Shown: piece by piece, positions 41,193 to 51,383 of the stretch
Layout: each line of letters opens with the position of its first letter
Position numbering within the stretch: position 1 is the first letter of the stretch
NCBI RefSeq assembly: GCF_039994875.1
Contig: NZ_CP121196.1
Span: forward strand, 1,302,001 to 1,366,000
Direction of reading: 5' to 3'
Source of the DNA: Telmatobacter sp. DSM 110680
GTDB taxonomy: Bacteria > Acidobacteriota > Terriglobia > Terriglobales > Acidobacteriaceae
DNA: 64,000 nucleotides
The notes under the pieces: model-generated
Seen by the model: only the letters and a program-made list of their open reading frames with translations
Told to the model about the DNA's origin: nothing
The model's database searches: none
Program-made: the position numbers and the translations under genes

Positions 41193-42446
41193 ATGAGCAC
41201 AGTTACGAGTCACATTGAAGTGCCGGCAGGCGTCACGCTGCCCATATATATGGATAACCATGCCACCAGCCCAATGGATCCCCGCGTGCTGGAGGCGATG
41301 CTGCCGTTTTTCACAGCGAAGTTTGGCAACGCCGCCAGCCGCAACCATTCATTCGGGTGGGAAGCGGAGCAAGCCGTCGAAACGGCGCGGGAGCAGATCG
41401 CCAAACTCATCGGTGCAACCGCGAAGGAGATCATCTTCACCTCCGGCGCAACCGAGTCGAACAACCTCGCCATCAAGGGCATCGCGGAGATGTATCGCGA
41501 GCGGGGAAATCACATCATCACCCAGGTCACTGAGCATAAGGCCGTCCTTGACACCTGCAAGCGTCTTGAGAAGTACGGCTACCGCGTGACTTATCTGCCC
41601 GTGAAGGCCGACGGCCTGATTGATCTCGAAGATTTGAAACGGGCCATCGACGACAAGACGATTCTGGTCTCAATCATGGCCGCCAACAACGAAATCGGCG
41701 TGCTTCAGCCCATTCGTGAGATCGGCAAAATCTGCCACGAGAAGAACGTCATCTTCCACACCGATGGGGTTCAGGCCGTAGGCAAGGTTCCAGTAAATGT
41801 AATTGCCGACAACATCGACGTGCTCTCGCTCACGGCGCACAAGATATATGGGCCCAAGGGCGTTGGTGCACTTTACGTTCGTCGTCGCAACCCGCGCGTG
41901 CAAATCGCAGCGCAGATTGATGGTGGCGGCCACGAGCGCGGCATGCGTTCAGGCACACTCAATGTTCCCGGCATCGTGGGACTCGGCAAAGCCTGCGAAA
42001 TTGCAAATGCGGAAATGGAAAACGAAGCTGCCTATCTACGCGGCCTTCGCGATCGCTTGAACGACAAGCTTCAGTCTGAGCTCGACTACATCCACGTCAA
42101 CGGATCGATGGAGCATCGCCTTCCCGGCAACTTAAACGTGAGCTTCGTCTACGTTGAGGGCGAATCTCTGTTGATGGGCATCAACGATGTCGCAGTCTCC
42201 AGCGGGTCTGCCTGCACCTCGGCAACATTGGAGCCATCCTATGTGCTCAAGGCACTGGGGTTGGGCGACGACGTTGCACATAGTTCCATTCGCTTCGGGC
42301 TTGGCCGCTTCAACACACAGGCTGAAGTGGATTATGTAGCGGCCAAGGTCATCGACATCGTGAAGAAACTTCGTGAACTCTCACCACTTTACGAAATGGT
42401 GAAAGAGGGAATTGACCTGACCAAGATTGAGTGGCAGGCACACTAG
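41193..42446 (+). CDS. iscS: Cysteine desulfurase IscS
   Basis: The 417-residue class V PLP enzyme is recognised by [33 protein letters not shown] and [15 protein letters not shown]. The PLP lysine is Lys217 ([10 protein letters not shown]) and the active-site Cys is Cys341 in [20 protein letters not shown]. The extended Cys loop marks it as IscS/NifS group I. It removes sulfur from cysteine and passes it to IscU and to tRNA thiolation. It has a GGAG-type ribosome binding site and follows iscR by 49 bases. Confidence 0.96.
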   Translation: MSTVTSHIEVPAGVTLPIYMDNHATSPMDPRVLEAMLPFFTAKFGNAASRNHSFGWEAEQAVETAREQIAKLIGATAKEIIFTSGATESNNLAIKGIAEMYRERGNHIITQVTEHKAVLDTCKRLEKYGYRVTYLPVKADGLIDLEDLKRAIDDKTILVSIMAANNEIGVLQPIREIGKICHEKNVIFHTDGVQAVGKVPVNVIADNIDVLSLTAHKIYGPKGVGALYVRRRNPRVQIAAQIDGGGHERGMRSGTLNVPGIVGLGKACEIANAEMENEAAYLRGLRDRLNDKLQSELDYIHVNGSMEHRLPGNLNVSFVYVEGESLLMGINDVAVSSGSACTSATLEPSYVLKALGLGDDVAHSSIRFGLGRFNTQAEVDYVAAKVIDIVKKLRELSPLYEMVKEGIDLTKIEWQAH

Positions 42447-42562
42447 GAATTGGAGTTAAACCCCGGCCACAGTTAATCGTGAACGGGTGAAAGAAGCATC
42501 GGCGGGCATGTCCGCCGAATCTAACAGAACAACGCGGCTTCCCCGCGGGAAGGAATTCGGAA

Positions 42563-42982
42563 ATGGCATATAGCGATAAGGTCGTAGATCACTACAACAA
42601 CCCGCGCAACGTGGGCACGCTCGACAAAAGCTCAGGAGATGTAGGTACAGGTCTCGTCGGCGCTCCCGAGTGCGGCGACGTCATGCGTCTGCAAATCCGT
42701 GTCAATCCCGAGACTCAGGTCATTGAAGAGGCCAAGTTCAAGACCTTCGGCTGTGGCTCGGCAATTGCCAGTTCGTCACTCGCTACCGAGTGGATTAAAG
42801 GCCGCAAGGTCGAAGAAGCCCTCGAGATTAAGAACACCGACATCGTCAAGGAGCTTTCGCTCCCTCCCGTCAAGATTCACTGCTCGGTCCTGGCTGAAGA
42901 CGCCATCCGGGCGGCGATCGGCGATTGGAAGAAGAAAAACGGTGTCGCGGAAAACGTCGCTGTGGCTGCTGAGGCAAAGTAA
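42563..42982 (+). CDS. iscU: Fe-S scaffold protein IscU
   Basis: The 139-residue scaffold has Cys37, Asp39, Cys64 and Cys107 (APECGDVM, FGCGSAIASS, KIHCSVLAEDAI). LPPVK at 100-104 is the recognised binding motif for HscA. It builds the [2Fe-2S] cluster with sulfur from IscS. The 116 bases between iscS and iscU contain a small hairpin (CGGCGG, gcatgt, CCGCCG near 42497-42514), which might tune expression within the operon. Confidence 0.96.
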   Translation: MAYSDKVVDHYNNPRNVGTLDKSSGDVGTGLVGAPECGDVMRLQIRVNPETQVIEEAKFKTFGCGSAIASSSLATEWIKGRKVEEALEIKNTDIVKELSLPPVKIHCSVLAEDAIRAAIGDWKKKNGVAENVAVAAEAK

Positions 42983-43009
42983 GCGCAGTTTCAAGGTAAG
43001 AAGGAAACA

Positions 43010-43441
43010 ATGTCGAACTTTGTATCAATTGAATCGAAGCCGGCGCAGGGCGCAAGCTCTGCACCGCCGCAGCCGGTAGCCGTTTCGGCATCGGCTGCGA
43101 ATCCAGCCGCGCAGGGTCTTCAAGTCACCGACCGCGCTGTGAAGCGCATCCGCGTGGCGATGGAGAAAGAGGGAGTCTCGCCCACTGAAGGCGGACTCCG
43201 TCTAGGCGTTATGGGCGGCGGATGTTCGGGACTCTCTTATTCCATCAAGTTCGATTCGCATCCCCGCGAGCGTGATCGTATTTACGAATTCGACGGCGTG
43301 CGGGTCTTCGTCGATCCCAAGTCGTTCGTATATTTGCACGGCATGACGTTGGACTATGAAGAGACCTTGATGCGGCAAGGGTTCAATTTCATCAATCCGA
43401 ACTCCTCGCGCTCCTGCGGCTGCGGTTCATCCTTCTCATAG
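43010..43441 (+). CDS. iscA: A-type Fe-S carrier IscA with N-terminal extension
   Basis: The 143-residue protein has the A-type ligands Cys72 (GGGCSGLSY), Cys136 and Cys138 (SCGCGSSFS). The typical core begins at about residue 37 (LQVTDRAVKRIRVAM). The first 36 residues are a low-complexity Ala/Ser/Pro/Gln extension not usual in IscA, probably a flexible tail. It delivers clusters to target proteins. It sits 27 bases after iscU in the operon. Confidence 0.93.
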   Translation: MSNFVSIESKPAQGASSAPPQPVAVSASAANPAAQGLQVTDRAVKRIRVAMEKEGVSPTEGGLRLGVMGGGCSGLSYSIKFDSHPRERDRIYEFDGVRVFVDPKSFVYLHGMTLDYEETLMRQGFNFINPNSSRSCGCGSSFS

Positions 43442-43463
43442 TCCTCCGCTCTGGAGTCTCCTC

Positions 43464-44165
43464 ATGTTGAAAGTTCTCGATTCTGCAGTACCGGTTGCGT
43501 GCTGGTCGTGCGCCGTCGCGCACAACGATGCGACGTTATTCTGCCCGCACTGCAGCAAAATTCAGCCGCCTCCGGGTGGCGATTACTTTTCTGTCTTCGG
43601 CCTGGTGCCGCAACTGGATCTCGATCTGGGCATGCTCGAGCATCAATTCCACAAGCTCAGCCGCAAGCTCCATCCCGATCGCTTTGCCCGCGCGCATGAA
43701 AAAGAAAAGCAGTGGAGCCTGGCTGATACCGCTCTGCTCAACGACGCATATCGCACGCTGAAAGATCCAATTCGCCGCACAGAATATCTACTGAAGTTGC
43801 ACGGCGCAGAGATCGGCGAAGAGCACGCAGGAAAGGATCGCAAAGACCAGAAAGATCCATCGCGCGTTCCAGCCGACCTGCTCGAAGAAGCATTCGACCT
43901 CAACATGCAGCTTGAAGAGATGCGCATGGCGAAAAAGATGGGCGACACCGATCCCGATCTCCAGTTGAGTCTCCAACAGGCAAAAAAGAAATTCGATGGC
44001 CTTCTCGATGACGTTGACCGCGACCTCCGCGCTCAGTGGAAGGTGTGGGATGCAGGCTGTGAGAATGCTCGACAGGAATCGCAGAAGAGAATGGTGGGCC
44101 TGCTCGATCGGCGGCGCTACATCGGCAATCTTGTTCGCGACGTGACAGAAACGCTGGGAGCCTAA
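43464..44165 (+). CDS. hscB: Co-chaperone HscB with N-terminal zinc tetracysteine
   Basis: The 233-residue protein has a J domain with HPD at 70-72 ([14 protein letters not shown]) and a C-terminal three-helix domain ([20 protein letters not shown]). The first 32 residues carry two CxxC pairs: Cys13-Cys16 (CWSC) and Cys27-Cys30 (CPHC). This resembles the zinc site of eukaryotic HSC20/HSCB rather than E. coli HscB, which lacks it. It brings IscU to HscA and stimulates its ATPase. Confidence 0.92.
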   Translation: MLKVLDSAVPVACWSCAVAHNDATLFCPHCSKIQPPPGGDYFSVFGLVPQLDLDLGMLEHQFHKLSRKLHPDRFARAHEKEKQWSLADTALLNDAYRTLKDPIRRTEYLLKLHGAEIGEEHAGKDRKDQKDPSRVPADLLEEAFDLNMQLEEMRMAKKMGDTDPDLQLSLQQAKKKFDGLLDDVDRDLRAQWKVWDAGCENARQESQKRMVGLLDRRRYIGNLVRDVTETLGA

Positions 44166-44172
44166 GAGGAAC

Positions 44173-46113
44173 ATGGCAGAAGGACGCGTAGTCGGAATCG
44201 ACCTGGGAACAACGAATTCCCTGGTCGCCTATATGGAAGCGGATAAGCCGGTGGTTATTCCCGGCGTTGACGGCTCAAATCTTGTTCCGTCCGTAGTAGC
44301 ACTCGACCCCATGCCGGCCGATGGCAACAGACCTACCGTGACGGTGGGCAACAGCGCGCGCCGCGTGCTTATTGAAACGCCTGAGCGCGTCATCTATTCC
44401 GTCAAGCGTCTCATGGGTCGTGGGCTTGAAGAAGTACAAAGCGAATTGAAGCTTTTCCCCTTTCGGCTTGCCGATGACGTAGAGGCAGGGGAAGTGCCCC
44501 GCGTCCAACTCGGCGAACTCCGCTTCACACCGCCAGAGATTTCCGCGTACATTCTGCGCCAGCTCAAGCGCAACGCTGAGCGCTTTTTCGGATCGCCGGT
44601 AACTCAAGCAGTCATTACCGTTCCCGCGTATTTCAACGACGCACAGCGTCAGGCTACGAAAGACGCAGGTCGCATGGCTGGCCTTGAAGTCTTGCGTCTG
44701 GTAAATGAGCCAACCGCAGCAGCGCTCGCTTACGGACTCGACCGTGCCAACGTTGGGACCATCGCCGTCTACGATCTCGGCGGCGGCACCTTTGACATTT
44801 CAATCCTCAAGCTCAACGATGGAATCTTTGAGGTGCAATCCACCAACGGCGACACGCACCTCGGCGGCGACGACATCGATAACCTGCTCCTCGCAATCGC
44901 TCTCGACGAAATTTACGCGGAGCACGGAGTGGACTTACGCAAACACCCGAGTGCCGTACAGGCCCTGCGCAAAGCGGCCATCGACGCGAAGATTAGTCTC
45001 TCTAATGAGCAAGTCGCTCGTTTCGATATCGAACTCCCCAACGGAGATCGCTATCAGCGCGAGATTCCTCGCGACGTTTTCGAACAGTTGATTGAGCCAG
45101 TGCTCAGCCGTACCGTCGGTCCTTGCAAACAAGCTCTCGCCGATGCGGGCATCACTCCCGAACAAATCGACGAAGTGGTAATGGTCGGTGGATCAACACG
45201 TATCCCTGCGGTTCGCAAACTGGTCGATGACCTGTTCCATCTGGCCGCTCGCGGCAAGAAGCCGCACATCGAATTGAACCCGGATGAAGTTGTTGCGCTT
45301 GGCGCGGCCGTGCAGGCCGATATTCTCGCCGGCGCCTCCAAGACGACCGAAGAGATGCTGCTGCTGGATGTCACGCCTCTCTCCCTCGGCATCGAAGCTC
45401 TCGGCGGAACCGTTGCGAGAATTATTCAGCGCAATTCGACAATTCCCGCATCGGCCACAGAGCACTTCACCACCGGCGTCGATGGCCAGACCAACGTTGC
45501 AATCCATGTTGTACAGGGCGAACGCGAATTGGCGGCGGATTGCCGCTCTCTGGCGCGTTTCGATCTCAAGGGCATCCCTCCCATGAGCGCCGGTCTCCCT
45601 CGTATCGAAGTGAAGTTCCTCATCGACGCCGACGGCATCTTGCAGGTCTCCGCCCGAGAGCAACGCAGCGGACAGGCCGCGCAGATAGAAGTCAAGCCGA
45701 CCTATGGATTGACTGATGAGCAGGTAGAAAGCATGATTCTCGACTCATTCGATCATGCGGAAGAAGATTTCGCCAAACGTCTGCTGATCGAGGCACGCAA
45801 CGAGGCCGACACAATTCTCTCCGCCGTCGAGCGAGCGCCCGAGAATCCGGCATGGCAGCAATTGCGTGGGGAAGAGCAGGCATCAATCATGGCTGCGCAA
45901 AGCAGGCTTGCAAGCGTGAAGCAAGGCGACGACCTCGCCTCCATTCGCGAAGCGACAGCAGCCCTCGATCTGGCCACGCGCCGTTTCGCGGAGTTGATGA
46001 TGGATTCCGCCGTTACAACAGCGATCCGCGGCAAGACGATGGACGCTGCTGATGAAGATCTGGGAGAAGAAGTAACCGCCCCACACCCCATGGCCCGCGC
46101 CGAGTTCAAATAG
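44173..46113 (+). CDS. hscA: Fe-S assembly chaperone HscA (Hsp70 family)
   Basis: The 646-residue Hsp70 shows the ATPase motifs [61 protein letters not shown] and [14 protein letters not shown]. The peptide-binding domain follows ([35 protein letters not shown]). It is about 30 residues longer than E. coli HscA. Its position between hscB and fdx, eight bases after hscB, identifies it as HscA rather than DnaK. It releases clusters from IscU by binding LPPVK. Confidence 0.95.
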   Translation: MAEGRVVGIDLGTTNSLVAYMEADKPVVIPGVDGSNLVPSVVALDPMPADGNRPTVTVGNSARRVLIETPERVIYSVKRLMGRGLEEVQSELKLFPFRLADDVEAGEVPRVQLGELRFTPPEISAYILRQLKRNAERFFGSPVTQAVITVPAYFNDAQRQATKDAGRMAGLEVLRLVNEPTAAALAYGLDRANVGTIAVYDLGGGTFDISILKLNDGIFEVQSTNGDTHLGGDDIDNLLLAIALDEIYAEHGVDLRKHPSAVQALRKAAIDAKISLSNEQVARFDIELPNGDRYQREIPRDVFEQLIEPVLSRTVGPCKQALADAGITPEQIDEVVMVGGSTRIPAVRKLVDDLFHLAARGKKPHIELNPDEVVALGAAVQADILAGASKTTEEMLLLDVTPLSLGIEALGGTVARIIQRNSTIPASATEHFTTGVDGQTNVAIHVVQGERELAADCRSLARFDLKGIPPMSAGLPRIEVKFLIDADGILQVSAREQRSGQAAQIEVKPTYGLTDEQVESMILDSFDHAEEDFAKRLLIEARNEADTILSAVERAPENPAWQQLRGEEQASIMAAQSRLASVKQGDDLASIREATAALDLATRRFAELMMDSAVTTAIRGKTMDAADEDLGEEVTAPHPMARAEFK

Positions 46114-46144
46114 CGCGACGAGAACGGAATTTGAGGATCGATTT

Positions 46145-46558
46145 ATGAGCGAAGCAAACACCAAGAATATTCCCCTGGATAAGCTGGTCCGCGTCACCTT
46201 CATGCCTGAAGGCAAGACGGTGGAATTTGAATTCGGCACCCTGCCCTACGACCATCACGGCAAGCCGATGTCGTTCCTTGACGTGGCCGAGAACTTCGGC
46301 ATCTTTCTCGATCACGCTTGTGGCGGCGTCTGCGCCTGCACCACATGCCACTTGTGGATCAAGGACCAGCAGGGAATCAGCGAAGCCGACGACGACGAAC
46401 TCGATCGCATGGATATGGCCGCCGATCAGCAATTGAATTCGCGCCTCGGTTGCCAGGCCGTCATCACCAAGCCCGGCAACTACGTAGTCGAGATCCCCAA
46501 GTGGAATCGCAACTACACATCAGAAGGCAAGCCGCTGGCGATGGCCGAAAACAAGTAG
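46145..46558 (+). CDS. fdx: Isc-type [2Fe-2S] ferredoxin
   Basis: The 137-residue adrenodoxin-type ferredoxin has Cys59, Cys65, Cys68 and Cys103 (DHACGGVCACTTCHLW, LGCQAV), the C-x5-C-x2-C spacing of the family. VTFMPEGKTVEFEFG is the first beta hairpin. It is slightly longer than E. coli Fdx because of N- and C-terminal extensions. It provides electrons for cluster assembly on IscU. It lies 31 bases after hscA. Confidence 0.94.
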   Translation: MSEANTKNIPLDKLVRVTFMPEGKTVEFEFGTLPYDHHGKPMSFLDVAENFGIFLDHACGGVCACTTCHLWIKDQQGISEADDDELDRMDMAADQQLNSRLGCQAVITKPGNYVVEIPKWNRNYTSEGKPLAMAENK

Positions 46559-46647
46559 CGGCGCAAGCTTGGGGGCCCCATACTTTTCACGTCCTTGTGG
46601 AAAGGTGGGATCGCACGATATTCGTTCTATCAATTCAAGGAGCAAGC

Positions 46648-46866
46648 ATGCCCCGCGAAATTATGTGGACCGACTCAGAAGAGATCGGCATTCAACTGCA
46701 GGAAAAGTTCCCCGAGATCGATCCGCTCACTGTCCGCTTTACGGACCTGCACAAATATGTGACTGAACTGGAAGGCTTCGCCGACGACCCCACCAAATCA
46801 AATGAGTCGCGCCTCGAAGCGATCCAGATGGCGTGGCATGAAGAGTTCGAAGACGCGAAAGGCTGA
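46648..46866 (+). CDS. iscX: IscX (YfhJ) Fe-S assembly adaptor
   Basis: The protein has 72 residues from the ATG at 46648 with AAGGAG upstream; the frame runs open much further upstream but the family begins here. The sequence (WTDSEEIGIQLQEKFPEIDP, VRFTDLHKYVTELEGF, LEAIQMAWHEEFED) matches IscX over its length. It binds IscS and iron and regulates cluster formation. As last gene of the isc operon it completes the E. coli order. Confidence 0.92.
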   Translation: MPREIMWTDSEEIGIQLQEKFPEIDPLTVRFTDLHKYVTELEGFADDPTKSNESRLEAIQMAWHEEFEDAKG

Positions 46867-46985
46867 AGGTCTTTCGTCTTAACTCTGCTTACTTGAACCG
46901 TAGCTCTGTCATTCCGACCGACCAACGGGAGTGGAGGAATCTGCAGTTGCTTTTTCTGCTCGAACCCCAACATCATGCGGCCCCG

Positions 46986-47468
46986 CTAATCGCGCCATCC
47001 CTCACCCCACCCGAACGATCCCTCAAAGTGCTGGAACTCCCTTTCCATTCCCGGCACCTGGTAAACACTCACAACATCGAACCGCACCGGTGGCGCTGTC
47101 GCCTGCGGAAGCTGCCGTATATATCGCCGCGCCAGGCGTCGCAGTACGTGCCGCTTGTGTTCATTAACGGCCACTTCAGCAGGCGTCAAGTCGTGAGCCG
47201 TGCGAGTCTTCACTTCAATGAAGCAAAGCATCGGCCCGTCCCACGCAATCAAATCAACATCGCCCGGAACATCGCCAGAAGACCAGCGCCTCGCCACAAC
47301 CGTGTAGCCCTTGCGCTGTAGATAAAACAACACCGCGTCTTCGCCTTCGATGCCAACAGTAAGGTGCGCAGGCAAACTCCCAGCGCGGCCGCGTTTCTGC
47401 GACAGCCAATGCAAGCCGTGCAGGGCTCGCTCCATCCACGCAACCCGCACCAGTCTGATTGATTCCAT
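46986..47468 (-). CDS. YraN/UPF0102-family nuclease-fold protein
   Basis: The protein has 160 residues from the ATG at 47468; an in-frame ATG three codons earlier is equally possible. The endonuclease-like core reads GIEGEDAVLFYLQRKGYTVV, ARRWSSGDVPGDVDLIAWDG, then FIEVKTRTAHDLTPAEVAV. Asp of GDVDL and Glu-x-Lys of EVKTR are the catalytic-type residues of the PD-(D/E)xK fold. The first 40 residues are a basic extension. The cellular role of the family is still poorly known; a DNA repair or processing role is suspected. Confidence 0.85.
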   Translation of the reverse strand: MESIRLVRVAWMERALHGLHWLSQKRGRAGSLPAHLTVGIEGEDAVLFYLQRKGYTVVARRWSSGDVPGDVDLIAWDGPMLCFIEVKTRTAHDLTPAEVAVNEHKRHVLRRLARRYIRQLPQATAPPVRFDVVSVYQVPGMEREFQHFEGSFGWGEGWRD

Positions 47469-47518
47469 GCAAACCATTCTGCGCCGTCATTCGACTCAAG
47501 CGCAAACGGCAGCAACAA

Positions 47519-47546
47519 AAAACGCCGCGCATATGCGCGGCGTTTT
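47519..47546 (-). terminator. Strong rho-independent terminator of the aminotransferase gene
   Basis: This is a 28-bp perfect palindrome: AAAACGCCGCGCAT and its complement. The core CGCCGCGC/GCGCGGCG makes a very stable stem. Read from the minus strand, six T residues follow (AAAAAA on plus at 47517-47522). It lies 19 bases after the aminotransferase stop and before the YraN-like gene on the same strand. Confidence 0.88.
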
Positions 47547-47564
47547 CTGCGAAGCAATGTGAAC

Positions 47565-48959
47565 TCAGGCATTGGCAACCGCAAGTTCGCCGGAATGAGC
47601 GTGCTCTTTCTCCACCTGCGTCAGGCACTCTTCAAGAATATCGAGCGCGACCGTTGCTTCTTCTTCACTCACCACCAGCGGTGGGCAAAGTCGAATCGAC
47701 GTTTCGCCGCAGCCCAGGATCATCAGCCCCTTCTCGAAGCAGAGAGTCTCCACGCGATTCCTCAATGCAGTTGCGGGCTCACGCGTTGTTTTGTCCTTCA
47801 CCAGTTCCACGCCGATCATCAGTCCACGCCCACGCACATCGCCCACCATCGCGTGAGTCTTCTTCCAGCCATGCAGGCGCTCCAGCATCTTTGCGCCCAC
47901 CTTCGCAGCATTATCAATTGCCTCTCGTTGCAGGATGTCGATCGTCGCCAGCGCTGCGGCGATCGAAACTGGATTACCGCCGAACGTCGACGCATGCGAC
48001 CCAGGAACCCAATCCATAATCTCCGCCCGGCTCATGCAAACCCCAAGCGGCATCCCACTGGCAATGCCCTTCGCCATACAGACAATATCCGGTTGCACGC
48101 CTGAGTGTTCGATTGCCCACCATTTGCCCGTGCGACCAGCACCAGACTGCACTTCATCCACCACCAGCAGAATCCCGTGCCGATCGCAAATCCACCGCAA
48201 CTCGCGTAGAAAATTATCTGGCGCAACCACGTATCCGCCTTCACCCTGAATCGGCTCTACAAAAATCGCAGCTACCTCTTCCGGCGGAACAATGGTCTTG
48301 AACAATTTTTCCTCGATGTAGCGCGCACATCCGAGGCTGAACGCTTCCTCTTCCTGTGGACCACCCGTACATCCGCGATACGCATATGGATAGCGCACAT
48401 GCGTCACGCCCGGAACCAGCGGCGCGAAACGCCGCTTCTGCTGTGGCTTCGACGCGGTCAGTGACAAAGCGCCCATTGTGCGGCCGTGAAACGCACCCAG
48501 GAACGCAATAATGTGCTGCCGCCCCGTGTGATATCGCGCCAGCTTCAACGCGCACTCAACGGCTTCCGCGCCGGAGTTCCCATAGAAAAAGCGATGCGGC
48601 CCCGGCATCGGCGCAACCGCTGAAAGCTTCTCTGCAAGTTCCGTGAGCGGTTCATTGTAAAAATCTGTCCCGGAAATATGAATCAGTTCTGCCGCCTGCT
48701 TCTGAATCGCAGCAACGACTTCAGGATGACAGTGGCCGGTCGAAGTCACGGCAATGCCGGCAGCAAAATCAATGAACTCGTTACCGTCCACATCCTCGAT
48801 GCGCAGGCCGCGTCCGCGTTTTGCCACTAGCGGATAGGAACGCGTATAGCTCGGAGAGATCAGACGATCGTCGGCTTCCACAGCGGCCTTGGCCTTGGGG
48901 CCCGGCAATGCGCCGATCAGCTTTGGTCCAAACTTGGCATGCAACTCTTCTTTATTCAT
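47565..48959 (-). CDS. Class III PLP aminotransferase (4-aminobutyrate/ornithine type)
   Basis: The protein has 464 residues from the ATG at 48959, with GAGGAG upstream; an open frame extends 33 codons further but is not family-like. Motifs: GNEFIDFAAGIAVTSTGHCH, FYGNSGAEAVECALKLARYH, FLGAFHGRTMGALSLT, VEPIQGEGGYVV, VVDEVQSGAGRTGKWWA and the PLP Lys in CMAKGIASGMPLG. It most resembles GabT-like transaminases of 4-aminobutyrate or related omega-amino acids. Acetylornithine or lysine substrates cannot be excluded. It is monocistronic, ending in a strong hairpin. Confidence 0.9.
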   Translation of the reverse strand: MNKEELHAKFGPKLIGALPGPKAKAAVEADDRLISPSYTRSYPLVAKRGRGLRIEDVDGNEFIDFAAGIAVTSTGHCHPEVVAAIQKQAAELIHISGTDFYNEPLTELAEKLSAVAPMPGPHRFFYGNSGAEAVECALKLARYHTGRQHIIAFLGAFHGRTMGALSLTASKPQQKRRFAPLVPGVTHVRYPYAYRGCTGGPQEEEAFSLGCARYIEEKLFKTIVPPEEVAAIFVEPIQGEGGYVVAPDNFLRELRWICDRHGILLVVDEVQSGAGRTGKWWAIEHSGVQPDIVCMAKGIASGMPLGVCMSRAEIMDWVPGSHASTFGGNPVSIAAALATIDILQREAIDNAAKVGAKMLERLHGWKKTHAMVGDVRGRGLMIGVELVKDKTTREPATALRNRVETLCFEKGLMILGCGETSIRLCPPLVVSEEEATVALDILEECLTQVEKEHAHSGELAVANA

Positions 48960-49428
48960 CTCTAGTCTCCTCGTCAGATTCGTTTTGGCAGCGCCGGGTG
49001 TGGCGATGCCGCGGCCCAGGGGTGGGTCATTTACGTTCCGCAGACTGGCAAAGTCCACGAGAGAAGGCGAGGGCCTTCGGCGGTCAGGAACTAATCGCCG
49101 CCGAAGAGACTAGGTCGGGTACGGGTCGGCAGGACGCGCAGGTGGCGTCGAGGGCAAATGCTCCGTGCGCGCGCCCGCGACCAGCGTTTTGTCGCCGGTA
49201 CCGGCTGCAGTGCGCATGAAAATTGCCTTTGCATGGGAAGCCCCGCTGGTCGCAGCATAGCACGCGTCCACAATGACTTTCCATCAGTTTCGCGCTTGCA
49301 GCAAGAGGGACATGCCCTTCCCCGCTTATGATGGGGTGCCACCCTGGACGTAAATTACAGCGGCGAATCGATGCAAACGCCGCATCCAACTGACTTTGGT
49401 GGCTATCGAGATCGGGTGACGGAACTGG
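48960..49428. other. Divergent intergenic region
   Basis: The region between the aminotransferase and the APC permease should contain both promoters. Around 49319-49337 CCCC-GCTTATGAT-GGGG can form a short hairpin before the permease. No riboswitch pattern was recognised, and no gene was called. Confidence 0.4.
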
Positions 49429-51309
49429 ATGACGAAGTTAGGCCTGGCAAACTGGCTACTGGCAGATCTTAGGCTCCCCAAGGGAGTGCATGAACCGGCT
49501 GAGCCCGTGCACCCGTGGTGGAGCGTCATGTGCCTTACGGGAGTGGATTACTTCTCGACGCTGGGGTATCAGCCCGGCATCGCCTTTCTCGCAGCCGGTG
49601 CACTCTCTCCCCTTGCGACCCTTGTACTTGTACTGGTCACGCTCTTCGCCGCTTTGCCGCTCTATAAGCGCGTCGCGCAGGCTAGCCCCAACGGACAGGG
49701 CAGCATCGCCATGCTCGAACGCCTGTTTCCAGAGTGGGGTGGCAAACTCTTTGTCCTTGCCCTTTTGGGGTTTGCGACCACCGATTTCATCATCACCATG
49801 ACCCTCTCCGCGGCGGACGCTGCGGCACACTTCGTTCACAATCCGTTCGCGCCAAAGTGGCTCTCCAGCCAGATGCTCGTCACCCTGCTGCTGCTCGCGA
49901 TTCTCGGTGCAATATTTCTGAAAGGCTTCAAAGAAGCCATCGACATCGCCGTCATTCTCGTCGCTGCCTACCTGGTGCTGAATGCAATCGTCACGGTCCG
50001 GGCAGTGATGGCGATTGCTCAACATCCCGAGGTAATTGGAAAATGGAAGGCCGTACTCTTTGCCCAGCATCCTCATTGGCTCGGCATCGTTGCCGTTTGC
50101 CTTCTCCTTTTTCCGCGTCTGGCCCTGGGTTTGTCGGGATTTGAAACCGGAGTCGCCGTCATGCCCCTGATCGCCGGGGCCGATCTTGACGCTCGCATTC
50201 GCAACACGAAGAAACTGCTCACGACGGCCGCCGGCATCATGAGCGTCTTTCTCATCGCCACCAGTTTTGTGACCACCGTTCTAATTCCTCCGAAGGCTTT
50301 CGCAGACGGCGGCGAGGCCAACGGACGTGCCATGGCCTACCTGGCGCACCAATATTTCGGCAGCGCCTTCGGATCTGCATATGACATCAGCACCATCCTG
50401 ATTCTCGCCTTTGCCGGAGCGTCCGCAATGGCCGGGCTGCTCAATTTGATTCCACGCTATCTGCCGCGCTTCGGCATGGCGCCGGAGTGGGCGCGCGCAG
50501 CGCGGCCATTAGTGCTCGTGTTCATGGGAGTGGCGTTCTTTGTCACCTTCGCATTTCACGCCAATGTCGACGCGCAAGGCGGAGCCTACGCCACCGGCGT
50601 GCTGGTACTGATCACTTCCGCGGCATGCGCCGTCACTCTCGCCGTATGGCAGTCTCGTCTCCGCTGGGTCTTCGTACCCGTCACGCTCATCTTCATCTAC
50701 ACCACGGGAATGAACATCTGGGAGCGTCCAGAAGGTTTGAAGATCTCCTGCATTTTCATCGCAACCATCATGTTCGTCTCCTTTATCTCGCGTGCCACGC
50801 GCTCTACTGAACTCCGCATCACCGGCGTCGATTTCTCGCCGGAAGCACTCAGCATCATCAAGTCGTGCGGAGATCGCCCGCTTCGCATCATTCCGCGCCG
50901 GCCTAAATCAATAGCAACCTGCGACGACCTCGACAATATCGAAGCGATCGTGCGCAAGTACCATGCCCTTCCCGAGCATGCGCCGATTGCTTTTCTCGAG
51001 GTGGAGCGAACCGATGCATCGGAATTCAATCAGCGCCTGTCCCTCGACGGGCAGCGGGTTCGCGGGCATTGCATTCTTCACGCACGAAGTCCCATGGTGG
51101 CGAACTCCATCGCCGCCCTGTTGATCGAGATCGAGAAAATCACCGGTCAAGTGCCGCACATCTACTTCAAGTGGAAGGAAGGAAATCCGGTAGCGAATAT
51201 CTTCCGCTTTCTCTTCCTCGGCGAAGGCGATGCAGCGCCGATTACGCATGAAGTCTTGCGAAAGGCAGTTCCGGACATCTCGCACCGTCCAGTCGTGCAC
51301 GTGAGCTGA
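49429..51309 (+). CDS. APC-superfamily permease with cytoplasmic C-terminal domain (possibly KimA-like)
   Basis: The 626-residue protein has about twelve membrane helices between residues 35 and 460. It starts with [20 protein letters not shown] and has [39 protein letters not shown] and [21 protein letters not shown] soluble C-terminal domain of about 150 residues follows ([18 protein letters not shown] onward). Size and tail resemble KimA/YdaO potassium importers of the APC superfamily, but amino acid transport is also possible. No clear ligand residues could be assigned by eye. Confidence 0.8.
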   Translation: MTKLGLANWLLADLRLPKGVHEPAEPVHPWWSVMCLTGVDYFSTLGYQPGIAFLAAGALSPLATLVLVLVTLFAALPLYKRVAQASPNGQGSIAMLERLFPEWGGKLFVLALLGFATTDFIITMTLSAADAAAHFVHNPFAPKWLSSQMLVTLLLLAILGAIFLKGFKEAIDIAVILVAAYLVLNAIVTVRAVMAIAQHPEVIGKWKAVLFAQHPHWLGIVAVCLLLFPRLALGLSGFETGVAVMPLIAGADLDARIRNTKKLLTTAAGIMSVFLIATSFVTTVLIPPKAFADGGEANGRAMAYLAHQYFGSAFGSAYDISTILILAFAGASAMAGLLNLIPRYLPRFGMAPEWARAARPLVLVFMGVAFFVTFAFHANVDAQGGAYATGVLVLITSAACAVTLAVWQSRLRWVFVPVTLIFIYTTGMNIWERPEGLKISCIFIATIMFVSFISRATRSTELRITGVDFSPEALSIIKSCGDRPLRIIPRRPKSIATCDDLDNIEAIVRKYHALPEHAPIAFLEVERTDASEFNQRLSLDGQRVRGHCILHARSPMVANSIAALLIEIEKITGQVPHIYFKWKEGNPVANIFRFLFLGEGDAAPITHEVLRKAVPDISHRPVVHVS

Positions 51310-51383
51310 TGCCTTTGCCGCAGTAAATGATCAGTGTGCATTCCAGTGCATATTTTCAAATGCGTCATTGATGACAAGCTACG

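Noticed and set aside
47519-47546. REP-type repeat
   Set aside because: The A/T tracts and the position 19 bases after a stop codon fit a terminator; no second copy was seen.
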